DNA of 64,000 nt, taken from NCBI GenBank assembly GCA_904419745.1, contig CAJFSS010000008.1, forward strand, positions 1 to 64,000, given 5' to 3'. The notes under the pieces are model-generated. The model was not told where the DNA came from and made no database searches. It saw only the letters and a program-made list of their open reading frames with translations. Both the position numbers and the translations under genes were made by a program. This stretch comes from Candidatus Pseudoruminococcus merdavium (lineage in GTDB: Bacteria > Bacillota > Clostridia > Oscillospirales > Ruminococcaceae). Positions 10,107 to 18,620 of this stretch are shown here, one piece after another. The stretch's first letter is position 1, and every line of letters begins with the position of its first letter.

Positions 10107-11573
10107 TCACAGTTTGGGAGGGGTAGGGAGTGGACATGATTCTTTTTGAGACTCTTTTTTCTTAAGTTCCTTCCAAATTGTGAGAAGCATGGTGACATAG
10201 CAGGCAGTTCCGCCAATAAAATTGGAAATCGGTTCTGCCAGGAAAACACCAGTGACGCCAAGTCCAAACACCCTGGGCAACAGCAGGGTCAAAGGAACAA
10301 CAATGATTGCTTTTCTCAGTAGTGAAAAAAAGATTGCCTGTTTGGAACGTCCAAGTCCCACAGCGGTGGATTGCCCGGCCATCTGCAAGGACATCATAAA
10401 ATAGCCGAAGAAATAGATATGCATGGAAGGTACACAGGCCTGAGTGAGCGCCGGATCGCTGCTGAAAATCTGGATAAAAAATGTGGGAAAGAGCAGGAGA
10501 ATCAGCCAGGTAACAACCGTGTAAACCATACACACAAAGGACATAAATTTTATCCCGCTGCGCACCCGCCGATACTCTCCAGCGCCATAGTTGAATCCAA
10601 GGACGGGTTGAGTTGCGCTGGTAACGCCGCTGACTGGGGTCATAACAATTTCCCGGACAGAATTGAGCACAGTCATTACACCTACATACAGATCTCCTCC
10701 AAAAATCTGAAGGGTGGAGTTGCATACAATCTGAACCAAACTGTTTGTAATGTTCATGATAAACCCGGAAGTCCCAAGTCCGGTAATCCTTTTTACCAGG
10801 GAAAACTGGATTTTCATATGGCATATCCGCAGTTTCAACAGGGCCCGTTTACCAGTCAAAAAGGAAATTGCCCATGCAGCCGAAGCAAACTGTGCAATCA
10901 CTGTAGCAAGTGCCGCACCTGCAACCCCCATATCAAAGACAAAGATAAACACAGGATCCAGCACAATATTGACAACTGCACCGAGCAAAACCGTCATCAT
11001 TCCCATGCGGCCAAAGCCTTGTGCGTTAATGAAGGGGTTCATTCCCAACCCAGTCATTACAAAAACACTGCCGCACAAATAAATGGTAAGGTAGCTGTCT
11101 GCATAAGGGTAGGTAATGTCGCTGGCGCCAAACAGGTAGAGCAGCGGTTTTTTTATTAGTAAAATTACAATGGTCAAAAGCACCCCAGTACAAAGCAGCA
11201 TTGCGAAAGTATTCCCCATGATCTTCTCTGCGCGTTGGTTTTCCCTTCTTCCACGCTCAATGGAAAAAAGGGGAGCACCCCCTGTGCCAAATAAATTGGC
11301 AAAAGCAGAAACAATGGAAATAATAGGAAAGGTCAGCCCGATTCCTGTCAAGGCGTTTGCCGCAGCGTCCGGAATGTGCCCAATATACATGCGGTCAATG
11401 ACGCTATATAATACATTGATGAGTTGGGCAAATGTCATTGGAAGGGCCAAACGCAGGATATTTCCCGGTACTGAGCCCTTAGAAAAGTCGCTTTTTTGTT
11501 GATTACCCGTTGTTTCCACCTGCTTTCTGATAGGAGCCCATACAGGCCAGTATCCTGTTATAAACATTCCCAT
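10107..11573 (-). CDS. MATE family efflux transporter
   Basis: A 12-helix MATE exporter of about 488 residues (or shorter, see start). Typical segments include LALPMTFAQLINVLYSVIDRMYIG in helix 1, NPFINAQGFGRMGM and QPVLGFNYGAGEYRR. The start is uncertain. The frame runs back to a TTG at 11639, but a good sigma-A promoter overlaps that part (11624-11596), so translation should begin at or after the ATG at 11573. A GTG about 17 codons further on is also possible. None of these has a strong ribosome-binding site. The protein is distinct in sequence from the other two MATE proteins. Substrate unknown. Confidence 0.9.
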   Translation of the reverse strand: MGMFITGYWPVWAPIRKQVETTGNQQKSDFSKGSVPGNILRLALPMTFAQLINVLYSVIDRMYIGHIPDAAANALTGIGLTFPIISIVSAFANLFGTGGAPLFSIERGRRENQRAEKIMGNTFAMLLCTGVLLTIVILLIKKPLLYLFGASDITYPYADSYLTIYLCGSVFVMTGLGMNPFINAQGFGRMGMMTVLLGAVVNIVLDPVFIFVFDMGVAGAALATVIAQFASAAWAISFLTGKRALLKLRICHMKIQFSLVKRITGLGTSGFIMNITNSLVQIVCNSTLQIFGGDLYVGVMTVLNSVREIVMTPVSGVTSATQPVLGFNYGAGEYRRVRSGIKFMSFVCMVYTVVTWLILLLFPTFFIQIFSSDPALTQACVPSMHIYFFGYFMMSLQMAGQSTAVGLGRSKQAIFFSLLRKAIIVVPLTLLLPRVFGLGVTGVFLAEPISNFIGGTACYVTMLLTIWKELKKKESQKESCPLPTPPKL

Positions 11574-11595
11574 ATCATAACTGAAGATAGTTATT

Positions 11596-11624
11596 ATTCT
11601 AATAATTTTTTTATAATTCTGCAA
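11596..11624 (-). promoter_or_regulatory. Sigma-A promoter of the second MATE gene
   Basis: TTGCAG and TAGAAT are separated by 17 bases on the minus strand, about 20 bases before the in-frame ATG at 11573. Confidence 0.6.
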
Positions 11625-11652
11625 TGGTAGAATGCACAAAATTATGGCCTAT

Positions 11653-11690
11653 AAAAAACACCCCGGATTTTAAAATCCGGGGTGTTTTTT
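11653..11690 (-). terminator. Terminator of the third MATE gene
   Basis: A near-perfect palindrome (AACACCCCGGATTTT and complement) is flanked by A and T runs. It overlaps the stop codon of the minus-strand MATE gene and could in principle act in both directions. Confidence 0.85.
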
Positions 11691-13098
11691 ATACATGGGT
11701 GCTTTCTGTTTTGGAATGACGAATTTCAGGGGCGAATCCAGCTTTTGCAATCCGCCGCTTCAGCCATCCTCCCTGAAGATAATAGACAATAAACATAAGG
11801 GAAGTGGTGCCCCAGGTAATTGGATAGCTGAGGACTACCGTTTCAATTGTATGCGAAATGGGCACAGCAACCATAATCCAGACTGCGCGCAGGGCACATA
11901 CTCCAAAACAGGTAATGATCATTGGAAGAATGGAATCTCCGGTTCCACGCACTGCTCCGGCAAAAATTTCAATACTCACATAAGTAAAATAAAAGGGAAC
12001 CAGCGTTCTTAAAATTTTCATTCCCTCTGTAATCACAGTGTTATCCGAAGTAAACAGTCGATAGATATAGGGCCCTGCAAAATAGAGAATAATGGATAAC
12101 AGGACCGTTGCCCCCATTGCAATGGAAAAACAGATCCGCACACTTTGTCGGATCCGATGATATTTTTGGGCCCCAAAATTCTGTCCCACAAAGGTGGTGA
12201 TGGAGGTTCCAAAAGCACTCATGATCATCCAGAACATCGCGTCGATTTTTCCATAGGCAGTCCATGCTGCCACAATATTGGTACCAAAGGTATTGATACT
12301 GGACTGGATAATGATATTAGAAGCGGAATACAGCACGGACTGGAACCCCGCTGGCAGGCCAACTCGGATAATATCCTTTAAAATGGGAATATCCAGACAA
12401 ATCTGTTTCGGATCAAAATGATAAGATTGATCAGTGCGTCCAAGAGACAAAAGGATTAAAACTGCACTGACAGCCTGGGAGATTAGGGTGGCAATTGCGG
12501 CGCCGGCCACACCCCAGTGGAACCCTGCGACAAACAGAACATCCAGGACAAGGTTTGTAATACAGCAAATAATTAAAAAGTAAAGAGGGTGCTTGGAATC
12601 GCCGACAGCACGCAGGATTCCGGAGCCCATATTATAAATTAATGGGAAAATGATTCCGCCAAAATAAATCCGTAAGTAGGTAACAGAATCCCCCATAATA
12701 TCCTCCGGTGTTCCCATTGCCAGAAGAGCATATGGCGCGACAATCAAACCTACTATCATAAAGAAGGCGCCCATAATCAGGCAGAGAGATGCAGCAGTAT
12801 GGACAGCTCGGCTGACTTTGTCATGCCGTCCTCCTCCATAAAACTGGGAGATGACAACCGTTGCTCCAGAGGAAAGGCCGACAAAAAACCCAATAAAGGT
12901 ATTGATTAAAACGCTTGTAGAACCGCCTACTGCGGCAAGCGCTTCCTTTCCAACAAATTGACCTACAACAACGGCATCCACTGTATTGTACAGTTGCTGA
13001 AAAAAGGTACCAAATAAGATTGGAAAAAAGAACAGTAAAAGCTGTTTCCAGATAACTCCATTAGTAATATCAATTTCCGCGCCTTTTGTCTTTGACAT
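11689..13098 (-). CDS. MATE family efflux transporter (DinF/NorM-like)
   Basis: A 469-residue MATE exporter with 12 predicted membrane helices. Typical motifs are FFPILFGTFFQQLYNTVDAVVVGQF in the first helix, GILRAVGDSKHPLYF, and the mirrored GAVRGTGDSILPMII in the second half, with GQNFGAQKY after helix 8. The start at 13098 is chosen because GGGGG lies 8-12 bases upstream; the frame extends 15 codons further without a better site. It is transcribed toward the second MATE gene, but a strong terminator and a separate promoter lie between them, so they are not one operon. It probably exports organic cations; the substrate is unknown. Confidence 0.9.
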   Translation of the reverse strand: MSKTKGAEIDITNGVIWKQLLLFFFPILFGTFFQQLYNTVDAVVVGQFVGKEALAAVGGSTSVLINTFIGFFVGLSSGATVVISQFYGGGRHDKVSRAVHTAASLCLIMGAFFMIVGLIVAPYALLAMGTPEDIMGDSVTYLRIYFGGIIFPLIYNMGSGILRAVGDSKHPLYFLIICCITNLVLDVLFVAGFHWGVAGAAIATLISQAVSAVLILLSLGRTDQSYHFDPKQICLDIPILKDIIRVGLPAGFQSVLYSASNIIIQSSINTFGTNIVAAWTAYGKIDAMFWMIMSAFGTSITTFVGQNFGAQKYHRIRQSVRICFSIAMGATVLLSIILYFAGPYIYRLFTSDNTVITEGMKILRTLVPFYFTYVSIEIFAGAVRGTGDSILPMIITCFGVCALRAVWIMVAVPISHTIETVVLSYPITWGTTSLMFIVYYLQGGWLKRRIAKAGFAPEIRHSKTESTHV

Positions 13099-13242
13099 AG
13101 GACAACCCCCACTTCCCCTTCTATTTTGCTTAAGCTTGTCCATTATAGCAATAATTTTATAAAAAGGTAAGTACCCATCAAATTTTCAGTGTTTTTGATA
13201 AATAAAGGGACAGTTTCCAGAAAAAATGCAGTAGAAAGGGAA

Positions 13243-13271
13243 AACCCCCATCGGATTCCCGATAGGGGGTT
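13243..13271 (-). terminator. Terminator of the CAP-domain lipoprotein gene
   Basis: A stem of about 12 bp (AACCCCCATCGG paired with CCGATAGGGGGTT, one bulge) lies immediately after the stop codon and is followed on the minus strand by TTTTCCCTTTC. Confidence 0.75.
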
Positions 13272-13275
13272 GCAT

Positions 13276-14073
13276 TTATCCCACAAAAAGTTGGACCCAG
13301 TACAATTTTCCATTTTCCTCAGCCACGCCAACGCCGATTTTCGTGTAAGAACTGCTGAGGATGTTTTGACGATGCCCTGGGGAATTCATCCAGGTGTTCA
13401 TGACCATTTGTGCGGAGTTTTGTCCCCAGGCAATGTTTTCTCCGACCGTTCCCCATTCAATCGTAACAGCAGTAGCAAAACTGCTTCCATTAGGACGGAC
13501 ATGATCAAAAACTTTTGTTGTCTCTCTGGCGCGTACAAGGGCATCTGCATTCAGTTGTGTATCTGCGGCCAAGGGCGCCAGACCGGCTTTAGAACGCTCT
13601 TGATTGACCAGCTGGATAACCTGTTGCGGCAAATCAGAAGGAGCGGTTGCGGCCTGATCAGAGAAGACCGGCTTAGAGGAGGTGTTTTCCTCTGGCTGTG
13701 AAGGAACAGCTGGTTGGACAGGAATGGAGCTGGGGGACTCCGATGAGGATTCGGAAGAAACATCCTGACTGCTGGAAGGGATCTGTGATACGGCGTCGTT
13801 ATGATGGACCGGTGCCGTTGATTTTGCAGACGGTGTATTTTGGGGGGAATCAGATTCCGAGGTTTCCGGAACAGCTTGTGTTACCGAAGAGATTTCTTCC
13901 TGTTTGGAATCTTCGACAGGGGGAGTACCTACGACTCCGTCGGAAGTTGAGAGAGATTCACTACCCTGTGCGGCGGCCGTGTCTGTAGAAGCAGAAGGAA
14001 CATAGGATGCAGAACAGGCTGTCAAAGATAAAGACAAAAGAAAAGCAAAAAGAATAGTAATAAGGTGTTTCAT
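13276..14073 (-). CDS. CAP-domain lipoprotein
   Basis: A 265-residue exported protein. Residues 1-19 form a signal peptide ending in a lipobox (LSLTAC, Cys at about 20). A low-complexity Ser/Thr/Pro/Glu-rich spacer of about 115 residues follows, then a C-terminal CAP (SCP/PR-1) domain of about 120 residues. CAP motifs seen are VNQERSKAGLAPL, FDHVRPNG, VGENIAWG and WMNSPGHRQNIL. Bacterial CAP proteins of this kind sit at the cell envelope, and some spore-formers carry them in the spore coat (YkwD/SafA-like). AAGGAGTAATTTG precedes the start; an in-frame codon 8 triplets upstream is not used. Function unknown beyond an envelope role. Confidence 0.9.
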   Translation of the reverse strand: MKHLITILFAFLLSLSLTACSASYVPSASTDTAAAQGSESLSTSDGVVGTPPVEDSKQEEISSVTQAVPETSESDSPQNTPSAKSTAPVHHNDAVSQIPSSSQDVSSESSSESPSSIPVQPAVPSQPEENTSSKPVFSDQAATAPSDLPQQVIQLVNQERSKAGLAPLAADTQLNADALVRARETTKVFDHVRPNGSSFATAVTIEWGTVGENIAWGQNSAQMVMNTWMNSPGHRQNILSSSYTKIGVGVAEENGKLYWVQLFVG

Positions 14074-14634
14074 CAAATTACTCCTTATGGTTAACATGGA
14101 ACTTGAATGTATATCGTTTTGGTGTGAATTAAAGATACCATGTTTCCGTCACTTCGTCAATGGTAATTTCCCTCTGCTCTGGAACACACTGGTGCTTTTA
14201 AATTTTCTATTTTTTGTTATTTTATTTAAAATTGTTGCAGATAGCAATGTGATAACAGTATATGTCAGATAGATGGAATCTAGCAGCTTTTGAGAAAATA
14301 TCCTTTGAAGATTTGCCTGATCACCAGGAGTATAGAAAAGTTCCTAAAAGATATGCGCTATAAACAGGTATGAATATAGAAAAAGAAAAACTTGGAACGT
14401 GAATTGTATTTGAGATGCAGTCGGATGGCTGACAGGGAGGTATTTGGAATGAAATATAAACAAAATGTACTCACCTTTTTGAGATGCGAGACTTGGGAAC
14501 GGTAACTTGTCGCCGGGTTTTCAATGCTGTTCCCGGTTGAGACACTCAATAAACAAAGCGGCAGACAACTCGTCACGAATTGTCGAGGCGGTTCTGGTAC
14601 GGGTGTTCATAACGCAACTGTAAAAGACATAAAA
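14074..14634. other. Gene-poor stretch beside tRNA-Leu with possible gene remnants
   Basis: No supported gene. Two short pieces look protein-like but lack ribosome-binding sites: a 33-codon plus-strand frame at 14262-14363 and a 29-codon minus-strand piece (TASTIRDELSAALFIE) at about 14520-14610. They could be remains of an element once inserted at the 3' end of the tRNA gene. The first bases hold the CAP gene promoter region. Confidence 0.35.
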
Positions 14635-14663
14635 AATGCGAGTGTCCTTATGAACACTCGCAT
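14635..14663 (-). terminator. Terminator of tRNA-Leu
   Basis: An 11-12-bp stem (ATGCGAGTGTTC with GGACACTCGCAT) starts directly after the tRNA CCA end on the minus strand and is followed by TTTTTTATG. Confidence 0.8.
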
Positions 14664-14750
14664 TGGTGCCGCTAACCGGACTTGAACCGGTACGGTGTTG
14701 CCACCGAGGGATTTTAAGTCCCTTGCGTCTGCCTATTCCGCCACAGCGGC
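14664..14750 (-). tRNA. tRNA-Leu (anticodon TAA)
   Basis: This 87-base class II tRNA includes an encoded CCA. The acceptor stem GCCGCTG pairs with TAGCGGC (one G-T). The anticodon arm reads GGGACTTAAAATCCC, giving anticodon TAA, and a long variable arm and GGTTCAAGTCC T-arm follow. It decodes UUA/UUG. A strong terminator follows immediately, so it is a single-gene transcript. Confidence 0.95.
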
Positions 14751-14916
14751 AAAAATACAAATGATATTATAGCATTCTCTAATAAAAAACGCAAGTATTT
14801 CAAGTAAGAAACAGAAAATCCTTTTTGAATATCCTTTTCTGAGTGCAGTGGATTTATAGAACAAAAGCATGTCCCTCCATCGCGCAATTTTTGTATGGGT
14901 TTTCTTATAGAAAAGA

Positions 14917-14951
14917 AAAACCAGCTCATCCAATATAGATGAGCTGGTTTT
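14917..14951 (-). terminator. Terminator of the sugar phosphate isomerase gene
   Basis: A perfect 14-bp stem (AAAACCAGCTCATC with complement) is followed on the minus strand by TTTTCTTTTC, 16 bases after the stop codon of the 14967 gene. Confidence 0.85.
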
Positions 14952-14966
14952 CTCCAAAAACAACGT

Positions 14967-15821
14967 TTAGATTTTAGTTTTCAGGAAGTCGACAGCCTTT
15001 TTAATATCAGCTTCTGCGTTGGCGCCAACTTCACGCTCAACAGTCAAATAGCCATGATAGCCGACTTTCTCAAGTGCTGCAAGATATGCATTAAAGTCGA
15101 CTTTACCATCGCCAAGCGGAGTTTCCAGGAAGTAGTCGCTCATGCGCATATCCTCAATACCGCCCTCTGCAAAGAAATCATAGATGACCTGTGGATCGGT
15201 CTTCTTGAGCATGATACCATCTTTTGCATGGGTGTGGACGATATAATCCTTCAGGATTTCTACGCCTTCGACAGGATCCTGATCGGTGACCATGACAAAG
15301 TTTGCCGGATCAAAGTTGACTTTCATTCCCTTGTTGCCAAGGCTGTCAAGGAAGCCTTTGAGGGTGATTGCTTTTTCCGGTCCAGTTTCAATGGCAAAGG
15401 AAACACCCAGAGAATCTGCAAATGCGCCGAGTTCTGCACAGGCTTCTTGCATAACCTTATAGCGTTCGCAGGTTGGATCTGCCGGGATAACACCGATATG
15501 GGTGGTAACGACATTTGCACCGAGTTCCTTTGTGATTTCAACCACTCTCTTAGAGAAAGCGATTTTTGCAGGATTGTCTTCTTTAATAGCAAAACCATGT
15601 CCGCCCGGATCGCCGCAGACTGCGGAAATTTCTACTCCATTGGATTTGATAATATCCTTAACCTCAGCAATTTTTGCAGGGGTCATATTTTCCGGAGCGA
15701 GCTCTCCGTCAACCATGTACATCTGTACGCCGTCCGCGCCGAGTTTTGCAGCTTTTTCCACGCCGGTTTTGAAATCGGTACGGAAACTGTCGGCCATAAC
15801 GCCAATTTTAAACTTGCCCAT
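14967..15821 (-). CDS. Sugar phosphate isomerase/epimerase (TIM barrel)
   Basis: A 284-residue TIM-barrel protein of the xylose isomerase-like/AP endonuclease 2 superfamily. Metal-ligand positions are recognisable: ETGPEK (Glu, about residue 146), NFDPANFVM (Asp, about 175), HTHAKDG (His, about 207), and Glu near the C-terminus in YLTVEREVG. Such enzymes isomerise or epimerise sugars, keto-acids or inositol derivatives; the substrate is not predictable. TGAGGTGAAATAAC precedes the ATG. It is a single-gene unit divergent from the GntR regulator at 16106, which might control it. It belongs to a different subfamily from the three related barrels at 19447, 22427 and 26671. Confidence 0.85.
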   Translation of the reverse strand: MGKFKIGVMADSFRTDFKTGVEKAAKLGADGVQMYMVDGELAPENMTPAKIAEVKDIIKSNGVEISAVCGDPGGHGFAIKEDNPAKIAFSKRVVEITKELGANVVTTHIGVIPADPTCERYKVMQEACAELGAFADSLGVSFAIETGPEKAITLKGFLDSLGNKGMKVNFDPANFVMVTDQDPVEGVEILKDYIVHTHAKDGIMLKKTDPQVIYDFFAEGGIEDMRMSDYFLETPLGDGKVDFNAYLAALEKVGYHGYLTVEREVGANAEADIKKAVDFLKTKI

Positions 15822-16041
15822 TGTTATTTCACCTCATAAAATATATTTTCCCTAATGAAGGGACAAGCCACCAGATAATGGGTGGCATGAATTCTTATCT
15901 CATTATAGCATAACGTGTGCAAAAAAAACACCTTTTCTGTCCCTGATTTTGTGAAAATCAAGAATTTGAAGGATTTACACGAAATTCTCCTCTAAAATTA
16001 AGTCATTGCTACCAGATTTTAAAAGTGTGGGAAAAGGCTTC

Positions 16042-16070
16042 TTGCACGGGCGAAAAAGCCGTGCTATGAT
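16042..16070 (+). promoter_or_regulatory. Sigma-A promoter of the GntR gene
   Basis: TTGCAC and TATGAT are separated by exactly 17 bases, 36 bases before the coding start. Confidence 0.7.
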
Positions 16071-16105
16071 GAACGGGAACAACTGATGGGAAAGAAGAAT
16101 GGGAC

Positions 16106-16471
16106 ATGCTGATATCCATTGATCACAATAGTAAACAGCCGATTTATGAGCAGTTGGAGCAGTGTATCCGCTCCCTTGTGGAGAAAGGGCAACTGAAGCC
16201 GCAGGAAAAATTGCCGTCTGTCCGGGGGCTTGCCAAACAATTGCAGATTAATCCCAATACGGTGCAGAGAGTGTATTCCTCTCTGGAACGGGGCGGGGTT
16301 ATCTATTCGCTTGCCGGAAAGGGAAATTTTATCGCTGATAGTTCCCTTGCAGGGAAAGCTCAACGGGAAAGCGCCCTGTCTTTTTTCGAAAAGGCGGCGA
16401 TGCGTCTCAAACGCAGTGGAGTGGACTGTGAGACGGCGTTTTCCGTGGTGCAAAAAATTTATCAGGAATAA
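16106..16471 (+). CDS. GntR family transcriptional regulator (YtrA-type)
   Basis: A 121-residue regulator with an N-terminal GntR winged helix-turn-helix (about residues 1-75; QPIYEQLEQCIRSLVEKGQL, then LPSVRGLAKQLQINPNTVQR) and only a short C-terminal helical tail. This is the architecture of the YtrA subfamily, which lacks a large effector domain and usually represses ABC transporter operons. Here no ABC genes follow, so the target is unclear; the divergent isomerase gene is the nearest candidate. The start is not certain because the upstream purine run is poorly spaced. It has its own promoter and a probable terminator. Confidence 0.85.
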   Translation: MLISIDHNSKQPIYEQLEQCIRSLVEKGQLKPQEKLPSVRGLAKQLQINPNTVQRVYSSLERGGVIYSLAGKGNFIADSSLAGKAQRESALSFFEKAAMRLKRSGVDCETAFSVVQKIYQE

Positions 16472-16472
16472 G

Positions 16473-16501
16473 AAAAGCGGGCAGACTTTGCTCGCTTTTT
16501 T
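16473..16501 (+). terminator. Probable terminator of the GntR gene
   Basis: A short stem (AAAGCG with CGCTTT, extended by imperfect pairs) precedes a run of T's, directly after the stop codon. Confidence 0.55.
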
Positions 16502-16585
16502 ATGTTATAGGAAAAGAGCAAATGAGGAACAGCACGAAGCCTCCAAAGTCCTTATAATGGGGGATGACGAGAGGAGGGTAAGAGG

Positions 16586-17467
16586 ATGAATTACAGCAAA
16601 ACAATCAAAGACAGCGTGGATTATATTGAAACACATATCAAGGAATCTTTAACTGCACAGCAGATTGCACGGGACGCAGGATATTCCCTTTCCCACTTCT
16701 GCCGCCTGTTTGCAAAAGAACGTGGAATTTCTGTAATGGATTATGTACGGGGCCGCAGGTTGTCGCTGGCACGTATGGAACTGCTCGCAGGAAGAAAAAT
16801 CCTAGATACCGCACTGGACTATGGCTTTGAGACTGCAAGCGGATTTACCAAAGCCTTTCGGAAAGAATTTGGGTATGCTCCCACGCTCTATCTTGCGCGG
16901 ATGGCCCAATGGAAGAAGATACCGACAGAGACAGGAGGAGTATGGATGAAGCCAAAATTCAAAAAAATTCCGGAATTTTTTGTGGCTGGATATGGAATTC
17001 AAACACAGCTGGAGAACGGGTATATGAGAGATATTGCCGCCTACTGGGAAAACTACGATGGAGAAAACCTGGAAAGCAAGATGTATGAACAGTTGACCCC
17101 TCCAAAGCATGGAGAATATGGTTTTTGTGTCCGTTCAGACAATGGAAAAATTTCTTACCTGCTTGGTGTGGCGGTAGAGGATTTTTCCAAAGCAACCCCG
17201 GATATGATCCGGGTGAAAATTCCAGCCGCAGAATATGCTGTTTTTACAACGGATCCGGTGGATTTGACAGATACCGACACCTATGATGCAAAGTTTTCCC
17301 CTGTCATAAAGGGGTTATGGAAATACATTTTTGAACAATGGTTCCCTTCCAGTGGATATGAATACGATGAGGGAAAGCTGGATTTTGAATTCTATGATGA
17401 ACGCTGTCATTTCCGGCCGGACAGCACCATGGATATCTATATTCCGGTCAAAAAGAAAAAAAGCTGA
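16586..17467 (+). CDS. AraC family regulator with GyrI-like effector domain
   Basis: A 293-residue protein: an AraC-type double helix-turn-helix at the N-terminus (about 1-105; AQQIARDAGYSLSHFCRLFA and ALDYGFETASGFTKAFRKEF) joined to a GyrI-like/SOUL-type ligand-binding domain (about 125-293; PKFKKIPEFFVAGYG to MDIYIPVKK). This order (Rob/SoxS-like HTH first, GyrI last) is common in multidrug- or small-molecule-responsive activators. GAGGAGGGTAAGAGG precedes the ATG. It converges on the aldo/keto reductase gene, sharing a bidirectional terminator. Its target genes are not evident; MATE genes nearby are conceivable. Confidence 0.9.
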   Translation: MNYSKTIKDSVDYIETHIKESLTAQQIARDAGYSLSHFCRLFAKERGISVMDYVRGRRLSLARMELLAGRKILDTALDYGFETASGFTKAFRKEFGYAPTLYLARMAQWKKIPTETGGVWMKPKFKKIPEFFVAGYGIQTQLENGYMRDIAAYWENYDGENLESKMYEQLTPPKHGEYGFCVRSDNGKISYLLGVAVEDFSKATPDMIRVKIPAAEYAVFTTDPVDLTDTDTYDAKFSPVIKGLWKYIFEQWFPSSGYEYDEGKLDFEFYDERCHFRPDSTMDIYIPVKKKKS

Positions 17468-17512
17468 AAAAACCGCCTTGTAGATTTTTATCTGCAAGGC
17501 GGTTTTTTCAGC
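17463..17512. terminator. Bidirectional terminator
   Basis: A 22-bp stem (one G-T pair) with A-rich and T-rich flanks, overlapping the end of the AraC gene and ending one base before the stop of the convergent aldo/keto reductase gene. Confidence 0.9.
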
Positions 17513-17513
17513 T

Positions 17514-18545
17514 TTATTGAATTTCGTCCGCATGGACGGCGCAGAATTCCCGATAATCCTGGAGCATGTATTTGAGAAGGTTTGGTGTATCCAAATGATA
17601 TGGGCAACGGCTCTTACAGGCACCGCAGCCAATACAGTTTTCAATCCGGTTCATTTTTTCCTGGCCCTCTTTGGAGATATGCGGACCATAAGGGGAACGG
17701 CGTAGCAACAGGGACATCCGCGCAGCAGTCGGAATTTCAATCCCGGCGGGGCAGGGGAGACAGTAACCGCATCCGCGGCAGAAATTACCGGAAAGTTCCC
17801 TGCGGTCGCGCTGGATTTCCTCCCACATTTTCTCATCCAAAACCGGAGGATTTTTCTCCAGTGCCAAAAATTCGTCAAGCTCGCTCTCCCGCTGGATTCC
17901 CCAAATGGGAATGACGTTGTCATATTGACGGAGAAAAGCAAAGGTGGTGGAGACATCGGTGATCAGTCCACCGGAAATCGCCTTCATTGCGATGACGCCG
18001 AGATCATGCTGTTTGCAGACGTCAATAATTTTCAGATCCTCCTCAGAGGAAAGGGAGCTAAGCGGGAACTGGATGGTATCATAGCAGCCGGATTGAGCGG
18101 CTTTGGTGGCAAGTTCAAAGCTATGGTTAGTCAGCCCAAGGAAACGGATATACCCCTTTTTCTTAGCCTCGCACATGGCCGCATACAGTCCGCTATCATC
18201 ATTTGGATCCGAGAGCACTGAGGGATTGTGGACCTGATAGATATCAATATAATCAGTCCTCAGCATTTTCAAGCTGTTTTCCAGCTGCTCCCAAAACCCC
18301 CTTACCGTTTTGGCGTCAAATTTTGTTGCAAGGACAATGTGGTTTCTAACATCGCCCAATGCATGGCCGATCTTTTTTTCGCTGTCCGTGTAGGCATGGG
18401 CGGTATCAAAAAAGTTGATACCATTGTCATAAGCTTTGCGTAACAGGATATCGGACTCCTCCATGGGAATCCTTTGAATTGGCAGTGCTCCGAACCCACT
18501 GCGGGAAACCATCAATTCTGTGCGGCCAAGGCGAAACTTCTCCAT
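17514..18545 (-). CDS. Aldo/keto reductase with C-terminal 4Fe-4S domain
   Basis: A 343-residue protein. Residues 1-250 form the aldo/keto reductase barrel, with the catalytic tetrad positions visible in FFDTAHAYTDSEKKIG (Asp, Tyr), VLATKFD (Lys) and IYQVHNPS (His). The C-terminal part carries two cysteine clusters, CRGCGYCLPCP and CIGCGACKSRCPYH, expected to bind 4Fe-4S clusters. This fused form is widespread in anaerobes and is thought to couple carbonyl reduction to ferredoxin-like electron transfer; substrates are mostly unknown. The start at 18545 is preceded by ACGGAGGAAAAT; an ATG 7 codons upstream would put that site inside the gene. Confidence 0.9.
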   Translation of the reverse strand: MEKFRLGRTELMVSRSGFGALPIQRIPMEESDILLRKAYDNGINFFDTAHAYTDSEKKIGHALGDVRNHIVLATKFDAKTVRGFWEQLENSLKMLRTDYIDIYQVHNPSVLSDPNDDSGLYAAMCEAKKKGYIRFLGLTNHSFELATKAAQSGCYDTIQFPLSSLSSEEDLKIIDVCKQHDLGVIAMKAISGGLITDVSTTFAFLRQYDNVIPIWGIQRESELDEFLALEKNPPVLDEKMWEEIQRDRRELSGNFCRGCGYCLPCPAGIEIPTAARMSLLLRRSPYGPHISKEGQEKMNRIENCIGCGACKSRCPYHLDTPNLLKYMLQDYREFCAVHADEIQ

Positions 18546-18620
18546 AATATTTTCCTCCGTTTTCATTTTCTGCTTGTATTATATCATAAAATTTTTCCGG
18601 TTTAGAATACAGAGGCCCCT

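Noticed and set aside
10107-13098. Two neighbouring MATE genes as a recent duplication
   Set aside because: Their sequences differ throughout and they have separate promoters and terminators.
14262-14363. 33-codon plus-strand frame (SDRWNLAAFEKISFEDLPD)
   Set aside because: Protein-like composition but no ribosome-binding site, promoter or family; kept only as a possible remnant.
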